Source: Ascaphus truei (lineage: Eukaryota; Chordata; Amphibia; Anura; Ascaphidae). Taken from it: a stretch of DNA of 64,000 nt. Made by a program: the position numbers and the translations under genes. Location of the stretch: the NCBI GenBank assembly GCA_036426205.1, contig CM071568.1:35629623-35693622 (forward strand), given 5' to 3'. Position 1 is the stretch's first letter. Each line of letters opens with the position of its first letter. Below, piece after piece: positions 10,137-20,560 of the stretch. The notes beneath the pieces are model-generated. The model had not been told where the DNA came from, did no database searches, and worked only from the letters and a program-made list of their open reading frames with translations.

Positions 10137-11123
10137 GTCCAGTATGTTTTACAATTCTTGTTCAGCTAGTCTTAGCTGATTGGAGAGTGGCAACCTCCTA
10201 CCTAATTGAAGCTTACCCCCTCCCACATTTAAATGGTTAAAAGCTCACTCCATAGCATCTCCCACTCTCAGGGGAACTTGCTTGCTTGCAGTATGGTTGT
10301 GACAAATCTAATACAGAGTGCTTTTCCTGGTAATGTACAGGTTAATTAAAGCTTCAATCAGACTTAGAACTTTTCAACTAATATTGACAGATTTATTATA
10401 AATCATTCTTCCTGGTATTACACAGGTTATTAAGAATTTATATTAGTGTTACAGTACCGACACACTTTATTCGAGTGTGGTCGGTACCGCAAGCCGGGAA
10501 ATCTCCCGGCTTGCTAGTGGCCGCCCCTCGGCGTGCCGCGCGTCATAGACGCGCGGTCACGCGTCTTCGGGAGCGTGCGCCCCCTGCACGCGCGTCCAGG
10601 GGCTCCCCGAGGGAGCCCTGGTGTCCCGCAATCGCGGGACAGCGGCAGGGGGTTCCGGGGGACCCGGCGGACCCGGCAGCGGTAGGGAGAGCACCCCGAT
10701 CGGAGGGCGCTCTTCCGCTGCTTCGGCGCGCGCCCGTCACTCTCGGGCGCGCGCCAGGCTACTGCTGCGGCAGAGAACGGGCAAATGCTCGAATAAACTC
10801 TGCCGCAGCAGTAGGGACCCCTGGAAATGTGGTCTGCCGTGCAGTGGCTCAGGGGCTTTAAACAATTTTGGCCAAAAATGTTAAACTAAAAGACCATTTT
10901 ATTTAATAGATATTTATACATATATATTTAGGCACTGTACCATGTATGAGTTTCACTGGATGTGCACTGAGCTCTGTCTGTGTTTTATGTTCTGTCTCTG
11001 GTTTTAAATATATATTGCCATGCTCAGTAGCACTCCTCTGTGACACTCATATGCTTATATATATGTTGTGGTTATTTTGGGGGTTCAATAGGAGCTTGTT
11101 AGATGTCCAGTATGTTTTACAAT
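10137..11123. mobile_element. ~0.95-kb insertion in element A bracketed by 19-bp direct repeats
   Basis: The 19-mer GTCCAGTATGTTTTACAAT occurs at 10,137-10,155 and 11,105-11,123. Element A sequence is recognisable on both sides, so the bracketed 949 bp are an insertion. The duplication is far longer than those of LTR elements or DNA transposons and suggests target-primed insertion. No RT frame or poly-A tail was seen, and a GC-rich TIR element lies inside. Confidence 0.55.
10452..10812 (-). mobile_element. GC-rich hairpin-ended TIR element, copy 1
   Basis: In reverse complement it begins CTGCTGCGGCAGAGTTTATT and ends with a hairpin GTACCGAC...GTCGGTAC whose loop contains CTCGAATAAA. The copy at 13,741-14,098 has the same interior order (CCGATCGGGG, CCGCCGGGTCCCCCGGAAC, ACGCGTGACCGCGCGTC). 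Both ends show a short hairpin with TTTATTCGAG in the loop. Long open frames here reflect base composition. Confidence 0.7.
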
Positions 11124-11489
11124 GCAGGAATAAGCCTGCTTTTTTCTAAGTCCCCTCTCTCGCTGCTCATCTCCGCTTCTCCCCACCTTCTTGCCAACTT
11201 TTTGTGGCGGGACGATTTTGAGAGGAACTCGGCATTCTAGAGTGGTGATCAGCTGCGAGAAGCTGGTCAGGGCTTATAGATTACAGCGAGTTTCAGAAAC
11301 TGTCGATGAGCACAGAAAAATGGCTTATCGCCGCGAGTGTGCTGGGAAAAAAAATTCAGCAAAAAAACGCTGATTTTTGCTCTTATCGCAGCTTCTTGGG
11401 GCTTACTGAATCGCAGTAGGCAGTTTTTGCGAGAAGCTGGCTTTAACGGGCTTATCAGCGTTTACTGCATGAGGCCCTTGTTGTTAAAG

Positions 11490-12110
11490 TGACACACAGA
11501 GGAGTAAAAAATAAATGCATCTTGGTGCAGCAATGAATAAAACTGATTATAATGTGTTGTATAGCACCGTTTTTAACAAAGTAAAAAGGACCATAGTTAG
11601 AAGCAGAGATTAGATGTTGCAGTGGTGCACATACATGCAGTATGTAGCAGACATTATTCCACCCATTATTATGCATTATGGCACTAATTTGTGTGTTGCA
11701 GTTAACAAATAGTGCCAATAGTGTGATTTTATCTATCGCATCTCCATTGCATTATATTGCAAATAACATGATAACGCAAATTTCCCGGTATAAACTTGTG
11801 ACTGCGGTAACGCAAATTCAAATAATAACAGGTGCAATAACGTCTGCTACATCTGTATACAAATACAATACATTTTTGAGCCCCACAAATGTGTCAAAAT
11901 TGTCTGTTAAACTTTTTGTGGCTTAAACGACATATGCAAGTAGACAGTAACTCGGTTTGCAAATTGATCTTTCCTTTTACAAATTATTTGGAATGTTTTT
12001 TTAATTTTTTTTCAATAACTGGAAAATTACCTTTGTGTGAATGGTTTCACCCGAAGGGAAACTATTTTCTCTGGCATCTGTGAAAATCAGCAAAATACTT
12101 TCTTCTGGAT
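11490..12110. other. No gene recognised
   Basis: AT-rich sequence with many short open frames and no motif. No repeat relation to other parts of the window was noticed. Confidence 0.4.
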
Positions 12111-12119
12111 TCTCTGGGT

Positions 12120-12430
12120 TGAGCACACCCAACCCCTGAGGAAGCAAAGAGAGACTTTGTGAAATGCATAGGGCAATATCCTGTTGCCGACCAGCACACC
12201 CAAAGGACATTTAACAGCTGCTAAAGCTCCCTGCACTTTCACCATTACATCGGAGAATCAACCCGGCAAACCCTGAATTAAACATGCGTGAGCACGAAGG
12301 CTCGTGCACACGATCCAGTGGTTCAGCTCTAGTGTGAGGTGACTCCTCCAGGAGGATAGAGATAGCAGAGGCAGCAGAAAGAGAGATATCCTATTGTGGT
12401 GTAAGTGCTGAATCTATGTGCTGGATGACA
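12120..12430 (+). mobile_element. Penelope-type tail with hammerhead-like core
   Basis: CTGAGGA at 12,136-12,142, a GCAAAG...CTTTGT stem and GAAA at 12,161-12,164, then ATGCATAGGG. This is the same tail motif as at 452, 42,080 and 49,086. No RT or endonuclease frame lies adjacent. Confidence 0.5.
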
Positions 12431-12847
12431 GAGAATAAGAATGTGAGTGGGAATTTTGCCTGTTTATATTTTTAACCGTTTGAATAAAATAATCTGCACA
12501 TCATAGGGGTGTGTGAGCTCTTCTAATGCACTGCAGTAAGATAAAAAGGAAACCAGATATCTGTAAACCAAGAGTGATTTTGTCGTAAAGAAAAAGTATT
12601 GCTCTCTACAGCATATCTGTATCTCCCATGATCTAGTCAACCATTGTGTCATATTTGGTGCCAATACATTCTTCCAGTTAGAAGAAAGCACAATCTGGTG
12701 GCTAATAGTAAATGTATTATTAGAAAACAGGAGTTAGATTTAAGGACATATTTTTAATCCACATCTGCTGCACGCAACAAAACCACTAAAGGATCCAACT
12801 GGACAGTAATTTCCTTTATGATTTCTAAAACTTGTTTCCAAAAGGTT

Positions 12848-13565
12848 AACAAAACACAAAACCCCAGCAAGCTCTTTTTGGAAACCCCTGAGCCCCCACA
12901 GTATATATATATATATTTATATAAGTGTCAAAAAAGTGTGCTATTGAGCGTGGCATATGTATACAACAGACGACAGAGAAGCCCAACGCTACATCCAACA
13001 TGACAAAAATACACAGTAAAATACTTATATATTCTCTTGAAAAAGGGTCATTTAGTTTAACCCTTTGGCCAAAGCGTTGTAAGCTTGCGAGCCACGACAA
13101 GGCAGACACCTGTTCGCAAATCCTAACACTACCAGATAAAATACTAATTTAACTCTTTTAGGATGGAGAAAGACCACATTGGATCTATATCCAGTAGAAT
13201 GAAAGAACCTACTAACTTCGGAAGTGGGGAGGGGTGGGTTTGTGGCTCCTCCTTCCCAGGTTTTAAGCCCGCCTCTCCCCACTTCCCAATTTAGTAGGTG
13301 CTTTCATTCTACTGGATATAGATCCAATGTGGTCTTTCTCCCTCCTAATAGAGGTAAATGAGAATTTTAATCCTAATAGAGGTATATTAGTATTTTATCT
13401 GGTAGTGTTAGGACTTGCGAACAGGTGTTTTCCTTGTCGTGGCTCGCAAGCTTACAACGCTTTGGCCAAAGGGTTATACTAAATGACCCTTTTTCAAGAG
13501 AATATATAAGTATTTTACTGTGTATTTTTGTCATGTTGGATGTAGTGTTGGGCTTCTCTGTCGTT
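12848..13565. mobile_element. Foldback insertion with 15-bp target duplication
   Basis: TGTTTCCAAAAGGTT occurs at 12,833-12,847 and 13,566-13,580, and L1 sequence continues on either side. Inside, arms of about 250-300 bp are inverted copies (from about 12,963 and back from 13,565, centre near 13,255). The left part starts GTGTCAAAAAAGTGTGCTATTG, a family end also seen at 50,932. A 15-bp duplication points to target-primed insertion. Confidence 0.75.
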
Positions 13566-13740
13566 TGTTTCCAAAAGGTTTGTATTTTAAAGCAAGAGCG
13601 TCATATATGAAAAAATGAACCTTCCATGGAACAGTTACGCCACCATCTGTCTGAGACTATGCAATATATTTTGTTTAATCTGGAGGGTACCAAATACCAA
13701 CGAGAAAGAACTTTATAAGAATGTTCCTTATGAAGAGTAC

Positions 13741-14098
13741 TGCTGCGGCCGAGTTTATTCGAGCATTTGCCCGTTCTCGGCCGCAGCAGTAACCTGGCGC
13801 GCGCCAGAGGGTGCCGGGCGCACGCCGAAGACACGGAGGAGCGCCCTCCGATCGGGGCTTTCTCCCTCCCGCTGCCGGGTCCGCCGGGTCCCCCGGAACC
13901 CCCTGCCGCCGTCCCCCACATCGCGGGACACCAGGGCTCCCTCGGGGCGCCCTGGACGCGCGTGCAGGGGGCGCAGGCACCCGATGACGCGTGACCGCGC
14001 GTCGATGACGCACGGCACACCGAGGGAGTGCGGCTAGCATGCTGGGGCATCCCCAGGCTTGCGGAGCTAGCCGCACTCAAATAAAATGTGCCGCCTCT
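13741..14098 (+). mobile_element. GC-rich hairpin-ended TIR element, copy 2, with GTAC duplication
   Basis: Inserted in the L1 copy. GTAC flanks both ends (13,737-13,740 and 14,099-14,102). The left end TGCTGCGGCCGAGTTTATT forms a hairpin with CTCGGCCGCAGCAGT at about 13,778-13,792. The right end, in reverse complement, reads AGAGGCGGCACATTTTATTT and also folds (GCGGCTAG/CTAGCCGC). The interior is very GC-rich and shared with the copy at 10,452-10,812. No transposase is encoded, and its long open frames are compositional. Confidence 0.75.
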
Positions 14099-14405
14099 GT
14101 ACAAATGGATGATGAAGATGCTCTAAACCAGATTTCAGACTATTGAGTATCAGAAATTGTATGCCCCACATCTCTTTCCCAAGCTGAAAAGTACATAGGT
14201 TGTATGTTACTATAGATGCACATAAGTATATTGTAGATTGATGATATAAGACCTGACGTAGATGTAGAAAGAGTAATGATACCCTCAAAAAGTGTAGTTT
14301 CTTGTATTGCAGCTTTCTTAATATTTGGCTGTGATATCCAATGTCTATTTTGAAAGTATTGAAATCTAGTATTTTCTGCCAAATCAAAATAAGATTTGCA
14401 TTGCA

Positions 14406-14900
14406 AAAAAGATTTTATCTGATTCTGTTAATAAACATTGGCCACTTTATGGTTAACTTTAACAGACATTTGTGCCAATGATATGCCAAAGATGTGGGAA
14501 TGACCTCAACACATATCTCAACAATCTGTTAAACATAACGAAGGAAATAATGCAGCCATAACTAGAGAGCACTCTAAAGGAAATAGAAGCACACTTTTCA
14601 GAAAGAGGGCATTCTACTGCTGTGATACAACATGCTCTTTCCTAAACATCTAAAGTCCAGTCATCAGTAAAAGAGAATTAAAGGTTGACAATTGTTACAA
14701 AACTTAGCACTGCTAGTAGCTTTATTTAAAAAAAAAAAAAAGCATTAACCAACATTGGAAAATCTTACAAACAGATGTTGCATTGGGCATATTCTGTAAA
14801 TCTCAACCCTGATTTACATATCAAAGGGGTGAAAACCTCAGGGATATGCTAATTATGGCTGACTACAAGGATCACTATCTCAAACCACACTTTCTGAGTA
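14406..14900. other. No gene recognised
   Basis: AT-rich sequence between the L1 copy and the Penelope-like frame. It may include degraded Penelope reverse-transcriptase sequence, but no RT motif could be read. Confidence 0.35.
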
Positions 14901-14905
14901 CTTAA

Positions 14906-15361
14906 AAATCGGGTTGTTTTAAATGCCACAGCTTTAGTATTTGCAACAGCCTTAATACCGGTGAGCAATTTTATAATCCACTGAGTGGCAAAACGTATAA
15001 AATCAGAAGTAGAATAACATGTACCACATCTAATGTCATATACATGATTAAGTGTCCTTGCGGCCTTTGCTATATTGGCAAGACCAATAGAATGTTAAAA
15101 ACAAGATATATTGAACATAAGAGTAAGAACAATCATTTCACAGAAGAAACGGCTCTTATTAAACATTGTAACGATTTTAACCATCCTATTTCTTCACTCA
15201 AACTCATGGGCATTCAAAATGTTCAAAAGGCTAAAGCAGGGATTGAAAATGATAATATAATGCTTCAGATGGAAGTGTACTGGATAGTCACTTTGGATAC
15301 AGTACACCCTAGAGGACTTAACGATAATATTTCCCTAGGCTGTTTTCTCACAGGGAAATAA
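14906..15361 (+). pseudogene. Penelope-like element, linker and GIY-YIG endonuclease (partial)
   Basis: The frame is open from the stop at 14,903 to the stop at 15,361. It contains a Cys-containing linker (CFKCHSFSIC, about 14,915), then GKTYKIRSRITCTTSNVIYM, then the GIY-YIG nuclease: IKCPCGLCYIGKTNR with the GIY-YIG-type tyrosines, LKTRYIEHKS with the conserved Arg, and downstream EVYWIVTLDTVHPRGLN, the C-terminal signature of the Penelope endonuclease. In intact elements this domain follows the RT and nicks target DNA. Here the RT part is missing or unreadable upstream, so the copy is a 5'-truncated fragment although this domain has no internal stop. A Penelope-type tail follows at 15,660-16,260. 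Confidence 0.85.
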
Positions 15362-15530
15362 CGCCTGATATATCTTGTTTTACATCTTTTTGCCCAGTAA
15401 TAGGTTGCTGTTGCTACATCTGCTGCAGATTTCTGGACCAACAACAAAGGTCTCGTTCTATGTAAATTGGCTTTTTTCATTAAAGATTTATGTCCTTTAA
15501 GGTGTTAATTCTATCATATGTCAGATCTGA

Positions 15531-15610
15531 TTATGTATGTATGTATGTATGTATGTCTTTATTTATAGAGCGCCATTGATGCACATAGCGCTTCACAGTA
15601 GTTTTACTAT
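15531..15610 (+). repeat. (GTAT)n run plus short interspersed repeat
   Basis: A TATG tetranucleotide run (15,531-15,555) followed by CTTTATTTATAGAGCGCCA and GCGCTTCACAG. The latter is a frequent short repeat signature in frog DNA by recollection; its family was not determined. Confidence 0.5.
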
Positions 15611-15659
15611 GATATAGAAAGCCAAGGCTCTTCCTTTTTAAAATTCTATAATTTTTTTG

Positions 15660-16265
15660 TCACGATTCACATTTTGAGTCACGAGTAATAAGGACAGTTG
15701 ATATACACTGCTTACTTGCTGTTACCTTTTCATATAAACGCTGAAACTAAAAGCTGCAGAGATTGGAATCTGGATGGTGTCTCCTCACATCCTGGATCAG
15801 ACAGACCGTGGACACACTGAACAATGAGGAACAAATGCAGGAGGAACGACTATCAAGAACATACGAGGATGAGTCAAGGGATCGACGAGAGGCTGTGCGA
15901 GACCATGATGATGTCACAGAGACATTGCGTGGCAACGGGGAGACAACAAACCAGGTTCCATAACATGATGACGTCAGATGACGGAGGACACAATGACGTC
16001 GGACACGCCAGAGCATGTGATTACCGGAGAACTTACCATTGGAGGACAGATTGCAACATGTTGATCCAGCTGAAGAAATGAGGAAGTACAAGGACACAGT
16101 GATTAAAGGCAGGTGTTTAACATCACCAACAGAGAGCTCCATGGGGGTTTGCAGGGGTATAAAAACACTTTAGGACACTTAGTTTTCATGCCACCTACCA
16201 CTTAAAAAAGACCAACTCAGGTCAAATGTTGCACAGTTATTGGCTAAATAAAAAGAATAAGAAAA
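15660..16265 (+). mobile_element. Penelope 3' tail with TATA-like box and fossil hammerhead-like core
   Basis: Downstream of the endonuclease frame. GGGGTATAAAAACAC (about 16,153-16,167) resembles a TATA box. At 16,201-16,227 CTTAAAAAAGACCAACTCAG and GTCAAAT retain a GACC/GGTC stem flanked by decayed versions of CTGANGA and GAAA. Its position after the endonuclease ties this motif to Penelope-like elements. The 131-residue minus-strand open frame here looks spurious. Confidence 0.55.
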
Positions 16266-16269
16266 TCTG

Positions 16270-17060
16270 CAGTGCCCTGTGTTGTCCTTTTTTATTCTCT
16301 TTAAAATCAGACCACCTCTTCCTTGTTGCAAGTTCAATGTGCCTTATGCACATAAAGACACCAAAATAGCTGAGAGATATGCTAAAAAGGATGTACAGTA
16401 AAGTATTGGAAGGAAACCAGGTGGAATACTGTCCATCAGTATAATTAGCTACAGGTGTGCAGTGGAGCTCAAACATATGCTGCCACGGTTCAGCTATCAA
16501 ACAGCTATTTTAGCTCATTGCTATTGCTGCTGCGCTCGATAATGGAAATTGTGGTTTCTGATCCTCTTGGGCTTGACAGTACACACTTGTTTGCTTGCAA
16601 GGTGTCTTAGGATCTGGTCTGTTAGGATAGGCCTTGTGGAAATTGTATGTGGGGTGTGAGTCATTTAAATATGCTTTGCATATCCTATTAGCATATCTGC
16701 CACGTGTGCTTGTTCTTGTGCACAGGTATCTCTCCACCAGTTATTCCAATGGGATATAAATATCCCTTCCTGTCCCCCCTTCCTCTCAAGCAAACCCCCT
16801 ATTTCAGGGTCTTCATGTTCTGCGTGAATAAAATGTTGAAATATTCTCAAACGACAGTAATTTAATATAAATTGGCAATGGGGAATATAATGGTGAATTC
16901 ATGAGCATTCACCGAAAACATTTTTTATGTCAAAACCGCCTAAGAAAATCTGTGTGATGGATTTTGTTCAAAACGAGACCCTGACTGGCAGTACTGTAAG
17001 TCGCCTATTCTTGAACTACATACAAATAAGTTTTAACTAAAATAAAATGAAAACAAAAGG
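16270..17060. other. No gene; one dispersed repeat shared with 47.9 kb
   Basis: No coding motif. About 16,670-16,740 (TTGCATATCCTATTAGCATA ... TTGTGCACAGGT) matches about 47,930-48,000 in the same orientation, so it is a dispersed repeat of unknown class. Confidence 0.45.
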
Positions 17061-17494
17061 ATTATGGGGGCTATGCACTAAGCTCCGTTAAGTCACTTTT
17101 AGAGCGCAAAGTGCTCTTAGAACGCGCTTTTGCACTCAACCCGATGCACTAAGCAACGAAAACAGGCACTTTGCGCTCCAAAAATTACCTTTTTCCGGAA
17201 TTTTTTCTAAGTCCATCTTTGCTCGTTCGCAACCCTGTTTGCGTTAAATTCTGCCCTTAAGCGAGATGCACTAAGCAACGCAACCTTAGCGTACGTGAAA
17301 GATTTGTTGCTCAGAACACGTCAGGTCAGAGTAGACGCAAAGAAATCTGGACTTAGAAAAAATTATTGCTTTTCATCTTTGCATGCGCAAAACCCATACA
17401 ACAGGCCGGTGGGTGTCCCCGGCTGACCCCGCGTGGGTCCCATTTTAAATACATATAAGTTACAATAAATACAGTAAAAACATATTCCACTTAC

Positions 17495-17563
17495 CTTTTA
17501 CAGGCACCCACGATGAAGGCCGTCTTCATCCTCATTTTCATCCTGCCCAAGCCCCCTCCGATG
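17495..17563 (-). other. Exon-like unit of element B, left copy
   Basis: On the minus strand it is bounded by TCTTGCAG (acceptor) and GTAAGTGG (donor), 69 nt. One frame gives HRRGLGQDENEDEDGLHRGC, but its last codons include a stop; another frame is open throughout. It is a near-identical inverted partner of 19,677-19,745. Confidence 0.55.
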
Positions 17564-17859
17564 CTGCAAGACATACACAAGAATAAAAACATCCAATGTA
17601 ATGTCCCCTAACCCCTTAATCACCATCGCGGTCGCCGAGGAGGGAACAACTCCCCTCCTAAGAAGAAAAGAAGGGCGTGGCAGAAGAAGATGGAAGAAGG
17701 CGGAAGAAGCCAGAGAAGACCCCAATAGACCCCAAAGAAGAAAAGAAGAACCCACGACAGACGGAAAGGATTACAAATAGAAGAACAAGACACCGTTATG
17801 GATTGGAATGGTTTTTTATTTTATGGTTTACCTGTGGATTGGTTCCTGTGCTTCCGGGC

Positions 17860-17899
17860 CGCCTGGATTTCGCTGAGTGGGCATCTAATGGTGAGTAAA
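17860..17899 (+). promoter_or_regulatory. Possible second splice donor in element B
   Basis: The open frame from 17,798 ends GGGCATCTAATG|GTGAGTAAAC at 17,892/17,893, a consensus donor. Element D has a similar TCTAAAG|GTAAGAAAAC at about 61,507. Confidence 0.35.
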
Positions 17900-19676
17900 C
17901 AAAAGAAAAGTTTATTATTTTTAACTTTTACAGGTTTTTTTGATTTTTCATTCATGTCTTTTATTTTTTCAGTCCCATTTAATGCCCGTGAATGTAGCTA
18001 TGTAACTATGTATATACATACATTCACAGACACTGAATGGGTGTATTCTATGTGAATTTTGTATGGAAATGCATTGTTTTTTATGCTGTATTATTGCCCC
18101 TGTGTTTTATGTATATCTATCTATATGGATAGACATACAGGGATAATAATTGATTGTTTTGCTAATGTTTATGTTATTTTCATGTATGGCTAATGTATTT
18201 ATCAGCTTTATTTTGTCATTGTTGTGAATAATGTAATTTGTATTTAGTTACAGGTTAATTGTAATGGCTTCTTTATGGTACTTAGATTAGAATGATGGTG
18301 GTTACTTTAAATTAGAATTGTTTTGGCAATGGTTTGACTTTAGGAATTGAATAGGGAATTGTATAATTGACTTGTATTGTATTGTAATTATTTGGGGAAA
18401 TGGATTAATTGATTGATGCTAATTGTATTGATGTTGCTTAGTTTATATTTGATTTTCATGATGGCATTGCTGGTTACGGGACATTGTTCATATTGTATTT
18501 TATTGTTACATATATTTTGCATACTGTTACATGATGCACAGATTAATTGCATCATGTACACACTCAATTCAATTGTGTGACATTTCATATACATTTGTGT
18601 AGCTGCTGGTTTCTTGGGTTATATTTACAATGGCTGCTGGATTTATTTTAACATGCAATGTGGTGATTTTCAGATTAAAATTCATGTTTTGATTTATGCA
18701 TGTTTTATTTGTTTAATAATGGGCAAATAATCTATTATCCATATCTGGATAATAGTTATTTGGCACATTATTGTACTGTATGTGTTTTATGTAAGAATTG
18801 AATGTATAGGTCAGGTTGATTTATTTTACATTCAGGGTTGGTTCCTTGGTTCTGCGTGAGACTTCTGGAGACCACCTGAGGTATCCTCGGGGATCTCACG
18901 GGTACCAGGCTGCGTGGTCCACGGGTGACACCTGCGGGGAAGAACCGGTGGCCTCACATCCATGGGGGCACCGCGGACCCGTAGTGTGCGGGGAAGAACC
19001 GGTAGCCCCACATCCATGGGGACACCGCGGATCCGTAGTGAGCACCCGTGGGTCCCCAAACCCCCGTGGGAACCACCCAAGGCCCCTCAGACAGCTGTGG
19101 GTCTGACCGGGGGCTCCCAGACATCCGCGGGCCTACCGTGGGGACCCAATTGTGGCCCACGGTGACCCGCGGAGACCACCTGGTGGGCCAAGGTTCCTGG
19201 CGGGACCCACCAACAGGCCTCCAGAACCTGTATGAAACAATTTGCTGGTACCCTGTAGGTCTGTCAGGTGACCCGCAGGGCCCACCGGGGACTCGCGTGG
19301 GGACAGGGTATGAACCCTGTATGTAAAAGAATAAATCATGTAATTATGGGGGGGCACAGGGGGTGGGTAATGTATTTAATAAATAGAATGATGTTTATTG
19401 TGGGGCTGTGTATTGTTTTTATTGTGGGTACTGGGGGTCGGGGAAGGGGGTATTGGCCCCAAGGGTATGTGGGTAGGCATCCCTTGTGGGTAGTGGGTGA
19501 GGGTGGTTAGGCCTCATGGGGTGGGGGGGTTAGTGGGGGAGGGTATGTAGGCCTCCCGAGTGGTGGGTGAGGGTGGGTTAACCCCTTAATGCCAATAGCG
19601 ATTAATAACCGATATGGTGATTAAGGGGTTAGGGGACATTACATTGGATGTTTTTATTCTTGTGTATGTCTTGCAG

Positions 19677-19745
19677 CATCGGAGGGGGCATGGGCAGGAT
19701 GAAGATGAGGATGAAGACGGCCTTCATCGTGGGTGCCTGTAAAAG
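19677..19745 (+). other. Exon-like unit of element B, right copy
   Basis: Acceptor TCTTGCAG before 19,677 and donor GTAAGT from 19,746, 69 nt. It begins CATCGGAGGGGGCATGGG and ends GGTGCCTGTAAAAG. One frame is fully open; the acidic frame (QDEDEDEDGLH) stops two codons before the donor. Confidence 0.55.
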
Positions 19746-19924
19746 GTAAGTGTCATATATTTTGCCCATTACAGTACTGTATGTGTTAGGGGGCGGGGGG
19801 ATGTGTGTTGTTTATTGGGGGCAATTGTCCCCAATAAACATGCTAATGTGCCTTAACCCCTTAATTGCCTTAGCGGCTATCCGCTAAGGTAATGAAGCTG
19901 CATTAATGTAAATTTGAATAATAG

Positions 19925-20200
19925 TGTGCGGGAGCAGGGGGTCCCCTGAGCTGAACCGCATTGATTTCTGCCTCAGAGACCCCCTGCTTCCCGAGTTACA
20001 GGCCCTGGTTTGAGGCATCGGTGCCAGTGTGGACGCCATCTTTATAGAGCCCATGTTGCGTCTTGGACGCTATAAAGATGGCGGCAGCACTGGCACCCGA
20101 TGCCCCATACTGGGGCCTGTAACTCGGAAAGCAGGGGGTCTCTGAGGCAGAAATCAATGCGGTTCAGCCCAGGGGACCCCCTGCTCCCGTACACTATTTT
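19925..20200. repeat. Palindrome P1 of element B (YY1-like centre)
   Basis: Arms starting GGGAGCAGGGGGTCCCCTGA and mirrored near 20,195 enclose GCCATCTTTATAG...CTATAAAGATGGCGGC. AAGATGGCGGC matches the YY1 consensus. The same palindrome is at 40,150-40,430 in element C. Confidence 0.75.
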
Positions 20201-20295
20201 TAAAAATACATTAATGCAGCTTCATTACCATAGCGGATAGCCGCTACGGTAATGAATTATTGTTTATTGTTATGTGTGTTTTAATACTAGTGTAG

Positions 20296-20560
20296 ATATG
20301 CAGGGGGTCTCCTGAGCTGAACCGCATTGGTTTCAGCCTTGGGGACCCCCTACTTCAGGAGATATAGGCCCCATATGGGGTGCCGGTATCCCCTGCAGAA
20401 TTTAAATGTCCCAGTGACGTGACGCGGGAGCTTTAAAGTGCAGGGGATACCGGCACCCCATAACGGGGACTGTATCTCCTGAAGTAGGGGGTCCTCGGAC
20501 CTGAAACCAATGCGGTTCAGCTCGGGAGACCCCCTGCTCATGTTCACTATTATTAAAATG
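20296..20560. repeat. Palindrome P2 of element B
   Basis: Arms GCAGGGGGTCTCCTGAGCTG and its mirror meet near 20,430 at TTTAAATGTCCCAGTGACGT. The matching palindrome in element C is where the gypsy element inserted. A further fragment is at about 50,290-50,440. Confidence 0.75.

Larger units (their letters stand above)
8471..11477 (+). mobile_element. Composite TIR element A (left end lost or rearranged)
   Basis: It shares ordered blocks with copies B (17,066-20,853) and C (31,076-42,904): GTTGCATGATGAAGCC, a TTAACCCCTTAA hairpin, CGACGGGGGCTTCTTAT, the GC-rich minisatellite-like block with GACCCACCAACAGGCCTCC, the exon-like unit, and a right terminal inverted repeat (reverse complement GGGCCTCATGCAGTAAACG) ending at about 11,477. 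AT-rich sequence at 7,560-8,110 resembles B's left interior, so A may have extended to about 7.5 kb. It is interrupted at 10,156-11,104. No transposase frame was recognised. Confidence 0.7.
12460..14405 (-). mobile_element. L1/Tx1-type LINE ORF2 C-terminal part, cut by two insertions
   Basis: Read on the minus strand: RFQYFQNRHWISQP (about 14,340) and YFSAWERDVGHTISDTQ (about 14,180), then after the 13,741-14,098 insertion HKEHSYKVLSRWYLVPSRLN and SFFHI (13,730-13,600), then after the 12,848-13,565 insertion SSNWKNVLAPNMTQWLTRSW (about 12,680-12,620). These are, in order, the segments of the long C-terminal region of L1/Tx1 ORF2 proteins. All pieces are collinear, so this was one element. It carries stops and frameshifts, and the RT domain itself is not present here. 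Confidence 0.8.

Noticed and set aside
13601..14104. 167-codon minus-strand open frame
   Set aside because: It fuses L1 remnant sequence with a GC-rich TIR element; not a gene.
15747..16142. 131-codon minus-strand open frame
   Set aside because: It is antisense to a Penelope tail with no motif.
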